Assembly (NCBI RefSeq): GCF_039655745.1
Contig: NZ_JBBYXI010000001.1
Span: forward strand, 248,001 to 312,000
Length of the DNA: 64,000 nt
Reading direction: 5' to 3'
Source of the DNA: Hohaiivirga grylli
GTDB lineage: Bacteria > Pseudomonadota > Alphaproteobacteria > Rhizobiales > Beijerinckiaceae
The position numbers and the translations under genes were made by a program. Of this stretch, positions 61,368 through 64,000 are shown piece after piece (positions within the stretch are counted from its first letter, which is position 1; every line of letters begins with the position of its first letter). The notes under the pieces were generated by a model. It had not been told where the DNA came from and searched no databases. It saw only the letters and a list, made by a program, of their open reading frames with translations.

Positions 61368-62564
61368 ATGCCGACACGGGTGAGGGATACGACAGATAAT
61401 TCAAAAGACGCCTCCTGGGGCGGCGTATTCTCAATGACCTTATGTGTTTTTATACTGATCGCATCCGAGTTTATGCCTGTCAGCTTACTAACGCCTATTT
61501 CTGCCGATCTTAATGTGAGCGAAGGTTTGGCCGGGCAGGGCATAGCTATTTCCGGCGCTTTTGCTGTGTTTACCAGCCTGTTTATTTCGACGCTTGCCGG
61601 AAATCTTGACCGAAAAATCCTGTTGCTGGGTATGACGGCACTTATGACCGTTTCAGGTGCCATCATCGGGCTTGCCCCAAGTTATCTGGTTTATATGGCT
61701 GGTCGTGCGCTGATTGGTATTGCCGTTGGAGGTTTCTGGTCGATGTCGGCTGCGACGGCTATTCGTTTGGTACCCCGGGATCAGGTGGCAAAAGCTCTTG
61801 CTATTTTCAATGGTGGTAATGCTCTGGCCACAGTGATCGCTGCGCCGCTGGGGAGTTATCTTGGTGCAGTTATTGGGTGGCGCGGTGCATTTTTCTGTAT
61901 TGTACCTGTCACGATCATAGCCTTCATATGGCAATGGTTCAGCCTGCCTGTGATGGTGCCAGACAAGAAGGCGAAGCAACCTGCAACTGTTTTCAGCCTG
62001 TTCTCTAATTCCGTTGTCGTTATTGGACTGGCAGCCTGCGGGTTATTGTTTATGGGCCAGTTCTCGCTCTTTACCTATGTACGTCCATTTCTTGAAACAG
62101 TTACGCATGTCAGTGTGACGACACTGTCACTCATCTTATTGATTATTGGTGTAGCCGGGTTTCTTGGGACGTTGGTTATTGGCTCATTCCTAAGAGCCGG
62201 ATTTTACATGACACTGGTCTCCATTCCCTGCCTGATGGTGATCATCAGCGTGATGCTGATAGCTTTTGGGTACAGCGTCTGGGTTGTTGCGCCATTACTT
62301 GGTTTCTGGGGCTTTATTGCAACTGCTGCGCCAACAGGTTGGTGGACGTGGATTGCCAGAACATTGCCTGATGATGCTGAAGCAGGCGGCGGCCTGATGG
62401 TTGCTGTTATTCAACTGTCTATCGCTCTTGGTTCGACAATTGGCGGATTAGCTTTCGATTACAGTGGCTGGAGAAGCACCTTCGGGCTGAGCAGTATTCT
62501 GCTGATCATTGCTGCAGCTTTCACATTCTTAACCTCACGCCAAGACCAGCAACAACACAGGTAG
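61368..62564 (+). CDS. NepI-like MFS exporter (DHA1 family)
   Basis: 398 residues, 12 predicted transmembrane helices. The first loop ASEFMPVSLLTPISADLNVSEGLAGQG, GRALIGIAVGGFWSMSAATAIRLVP and the late PTGWWTWIARTLPDDAEAGGG align by eye with E. coli NepI, a purine ribonucleoside efflux pump. Transport of nucleosides or sugars is therefore the best guess. It is divergent from LysR and followed after about 75 bp by a secreted hydrolase gene on the same strand. Confidence 0.88.
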   Translation: MPTRVRDTTDNSKDASWGGVFSMTLCVFILIASEFMPVSLLTPISADLNVSEGLAGQGIAISGAFAVFTSLFISTLAGNLDRKILLLGMTALMTVSGAIIGLAPSYLVYMAGRALIGIAVGGFWSMSAATAIRLVPRDQVAKALAIFNGGNALATVIAAPLGSYLGAVIGWRGAFFCIVPVTIIAFIWQWFSLPVMVPDKKAKQPATVFSLFSNSVVVIGLAACGLLFMGQFSLFTYVRPFLETVTHVSVTTLSLILLIIGVAGFLGTLVIGSFLRAGFYMTLVSIPCLMVIISVMLIAFGYSVWVVAPLLGFWGFIATAAPTGWWTWIARTLPDDAEAGGGLMVAVIQLSIALGSTIGGLAFDYSGWRSTFGLSSILLIIAAAFTFLTSRQDQQQHR

Positions 62565-62640
62565 GGGGAAGTCAAAATCTCTGAAGCCTTCGCCTGTTCC
62601 CGCCACTCCCATACCGAGATTGACCATTGAGGAAATCACA

Positions 62641-63684
62641 ATGAGACACTTCACCATACAAGCGCTGACCCTAATCATGGGTCTGTTCGTCAGTTCATTT
62701 TCTGCATCAGGAGCCGATATGTCTAATGGAGCCGACAATTTCTATAAAAGCGATAAAGTTACCCTGCAAAAAGTGACTTTCAAGAACCAGTATCAGATGA
62801 ATGTTACTGGTAATCTGTTCATTCCTAAAAACTTAAATCAGAATACCAGGAACCCGGCCATTATTGTTGGTCACCCGATGGGTGCGGTTAAAGAACAGAG
62901 CTCAAACCTCTATGCTCAGAAACTTGCAGAGCAGGGTTTTGTGACGTTAGCAATTGATCTTTCTTTCTGGGGCGAAAGTGAAGGTCAGCCACGCAATGCC
63001 GTTTCACCGGATATCTATGCAGAAGACTTTAGTGCTGCTGTTGATTATCTTGGTACACGTCCATTTATTGATCGTAACCAGATCGGTGTTGTGGGGATTT
63101 GTGGTAGCGGAAGCTTTGCAATCAGCGCCGCAAAAATTGATCCACGTCTGAAAGCTATTGTAACGATCAGTATGTACGATATGGGCTCTGCCAATCGGAA
63201 TGCGCTGCAAAATTCCCTGACACTGGAACAGCGTAAGCAGATTATCGCTGATGCTGCTGAGCAGCGTTATGTCGAGTTTACCGCTGGGGAAACAAAGTAC
63301 ACCAGTGGTTCGGTCCATGAAATCAATGAGAAGTCTTCACCAGTTGAGAAAGAGTTCTATGATTTTTACCGCACACCACGCGGTGAGTTTACGCCAGAAG
63401 GTACGACCTCACAGCTCACGACACACCCTACATTGACCAGTAATGTGAAGTTCATGAACTTCTATCCGTTTAACGATATTGAGACTATTTCCCCACGTCC
63501 GATGCTGTTTATTACAGGTGATCAGGCACATTCAAAAGAGTTTAGTGAGAGTGCTTATGAACGTGCTGCCGAGCCAAAAGAGCTTTATCTTGTCTCTGGT
63601 GCAGGCCATGTCGATCTTTATGATCGTACAGATATCATTCCGTTTGCAAAACTGACTTCGTTCTTCAAAGACAACCTGAAATAA
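62641..63684 (+). CDS. secreted alpha/beta hydrolase with Cys-type nucleophile elbow
   Basis: 347 residues from the ATG at 62641 (GAGGA eight bases upstream; a TTG at 62620 is unlikely). Signal peptide ends near SASGADM. Seen: IVGHPMGAVKEQSSNLYAQKLAEQG (oxyanion side), AIDLSFWGESEG, the nucleophile elbow VGICGSGSFA where Cys occupies the usual Ser position, an Asp in TGDQAHS, and the catalytic His in GAGHVDLYD. It resembles YcjY/dienelactone-hydrolase-type proteins. The substrate is unknown. Probably co-expressed with the exporter. Confidence 0.88.
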   Translation: MRHFTIQALTLIMGLFVSSFSASGADMSNGADNFYKSDKVTLQKVTFKNQYQMNVTGNLFIPKNLNQNTRNPAIIVGHPMGAVKEQSSNLYAQKLAEQGFVTLAIDLSFWGESEGQPRNAVSPDIYAEDFSAAVDYLGTRPFIDRNQIGVVGICGSGSFAISAAKIDPRLKAIVTISMYDMGSANRNALQNSLTLEQRKQIIADAAEQRYVEFTAGETKYTSGSVHEINEKSSPVEKEFYDFYRTPRGEFTPEGTTSQLTTHPTLTSNVKFMNFYPFNDIETISPRPMLFITGDQAHSKEFSESAYERAAEPKELYLVSGAGHVDLYDRTDIIPFAKLTSFFKDNLK

Positions 63685-63699
63685 TTTTATGTTTTCCAT

Positions 63700-63734
63700 G
63701 AGAGTCCCGTAGGTTTTACAGGGCTCTCGTTTTT
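63700..63734 (+). terminator. terminator of the hydrolase gene
   Basis: GAGAGTCCC / GGGCTCTC (one bulged T) followed by GTTTTT, 16 bp after the stop and just before the convergent DHA2 gene. Confidence 0.7.
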
Positions 63735-63740
63735 CTTAAG

Positions 63741-64000
63741 TTAATCCATTATAGTGTGCTGTTGCTCATCAGATTTAACTTTGACCTCAGAGCGCTTTGT
63801 CCTGATCTGCGGTGGTTTCATAAAGAACAGTAGCAGAAGGGTCGGAATTGCAATGAACATCATCAGGCGAAAGTCATTCGCATAAGCAATAATACTGGCT
63901 TGCCGATTGATGATATTGTTCAGAAGTTGTGGCCCATAGGCGGTATCAATTCCCCAATAAGCGGCCGGCGCACCGGTTTGCAGCGCCCTGTTAAAGGGGG
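63741..64000 (-). CDS. DHA2-family (EmrB/QacA) multidrug exporter, C-terminal part cut by window edge
   Basis: Translated from the complementary strand, the frame is open from base 64000 to the TAA at 63743-63741, about 86 residues. Seen: a last periplasmic loop (ALQTGAPAAYWGIDTAYGPQ), then LLNNIINRQASIIAYANDFRLMM, a final hydrophobic helix (FIAIPTLLLLFFM) and a charged tail. The RQASIIAY-NDFRLM arrangement is typical of the end of EmrB-type 14-helix exporters. The start lies beyond the window. Confidence 0.83.
   Translation of the reverse strand, partial: PFNRALQTGAPAAYWGIDTAYGPQLLNNIINRQASIIAYANDFRLMMFIAIPTLLLLFFMKPPQIRTKRSEVKVKSDEQQHTIMD

Noticed and set aside
1..64000. CRISPR arrays, insertion sequences, prophage or tRNA-associated integration sites
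   Set aside because: No spaced short repeats, transposase, integrase or tRNA was recognised anywhere in the window.

Overview
The window reads as chromosomal DNA of an alphaproteobacterium of moderate, sub-50% looking GC. Class-level evidence: a RegB/RegA (ActS/ActR) redox two-component pair whose regulator carries the family's hallmark HTH tail; an rpoN-hpf-ptsN block; a BP26/Omp28-like SIMPL protein; and the run dnaA / rpsT / echA / mutM / ubiE / ubiB / coaBC / dut. I cannot name the order or genus with confidence. The canonical dnaA-dnaN-recF-gyrB order is preserved except that a LysE-type exporter sits between recF and gyrB. No tRNA, rRNA, CRISPR array, insertion sequence or prophage was recognised.

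Layout. 1-9.5 kb: the 3' part of ppc, ilvA, a MaoC hydratase, rpoN (with a good sigma-54 promoter in front of it), hpf, ptsN, two paralogous small secreted proteins of unknown family, a SIMPL-domain protein and an orphan putrescine-type binding protein. 9.6-16.4 kb: a small membrane protein, an aminotransferase and a surface-polysaccharide cluster (CapD/WbpM-like dehydratase, epimerase/reductase, WecA-like glycosyl-1-phosphate transferase, UDP-glucuronate 4-epimerase). 16.5-28.5 kb: metallo-hydrolase, RegA, RegB, YgjP-like protease, EI24 protein, secreted SH3 protein, an ArsR regulator divergent from two small dimeric alpha/beta-barrel proteins, ddl, acetate transporter, a second metallo-hydrolase with a GlxA-type regulator, and a PadR-DUF1700/DUF2807 operon. 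28.6-37.2 kb: gyrB, lysE-type, recF, dnaN, dnaA, a long AT-rich gap, rpsT. 37.4-44.7 kb: a TauE/SafE permease, enoyl-CoA hydratase and mutM on the minus strand, then ubiE-ubiB-coaBC-dut-rrf2 on the plus strand. 44.9-53.1 kb: cysK with a structured leader, pirin, a Tat-exported amidohydrolase, a GNAT acetyltransferase, typA, bioY and argG. 53.4-60.2 kb: two tandem autotransporters. 60.2-64 kb: LysR, NepI-like exporter, secreted alpha/beta hydrolase, and the end of a DHA2 drug exporter.

The most striking object is the autotransporter pair. The passengers are homologous but diverged, including many synonymous changes. From a sharp boundary onward, a 1142-bp block (positions 55570-56711 and 59112-60253) is identical base for base. 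It covers the hinge, the whole beta-barrel, the stop codon and the terminator, and ends exactly at the stop codon of the convergent LysR gene. This looks like gene conversion or a recent cassette duplication and could support passenger variation on a fixed translocator.

Other signals worth testing are the sigma-54 promoter reading into rpoN (possible autoregulation), a cysK leader with two mutually exclusive pairings next to an Rrf2 regulator, a perfect PadR-type dyad, structured leaders before typA, the Tat amidohydrolase and the NepI-like exporter, and 9-bp tandem repeats in the dnaA-rpsT gap.
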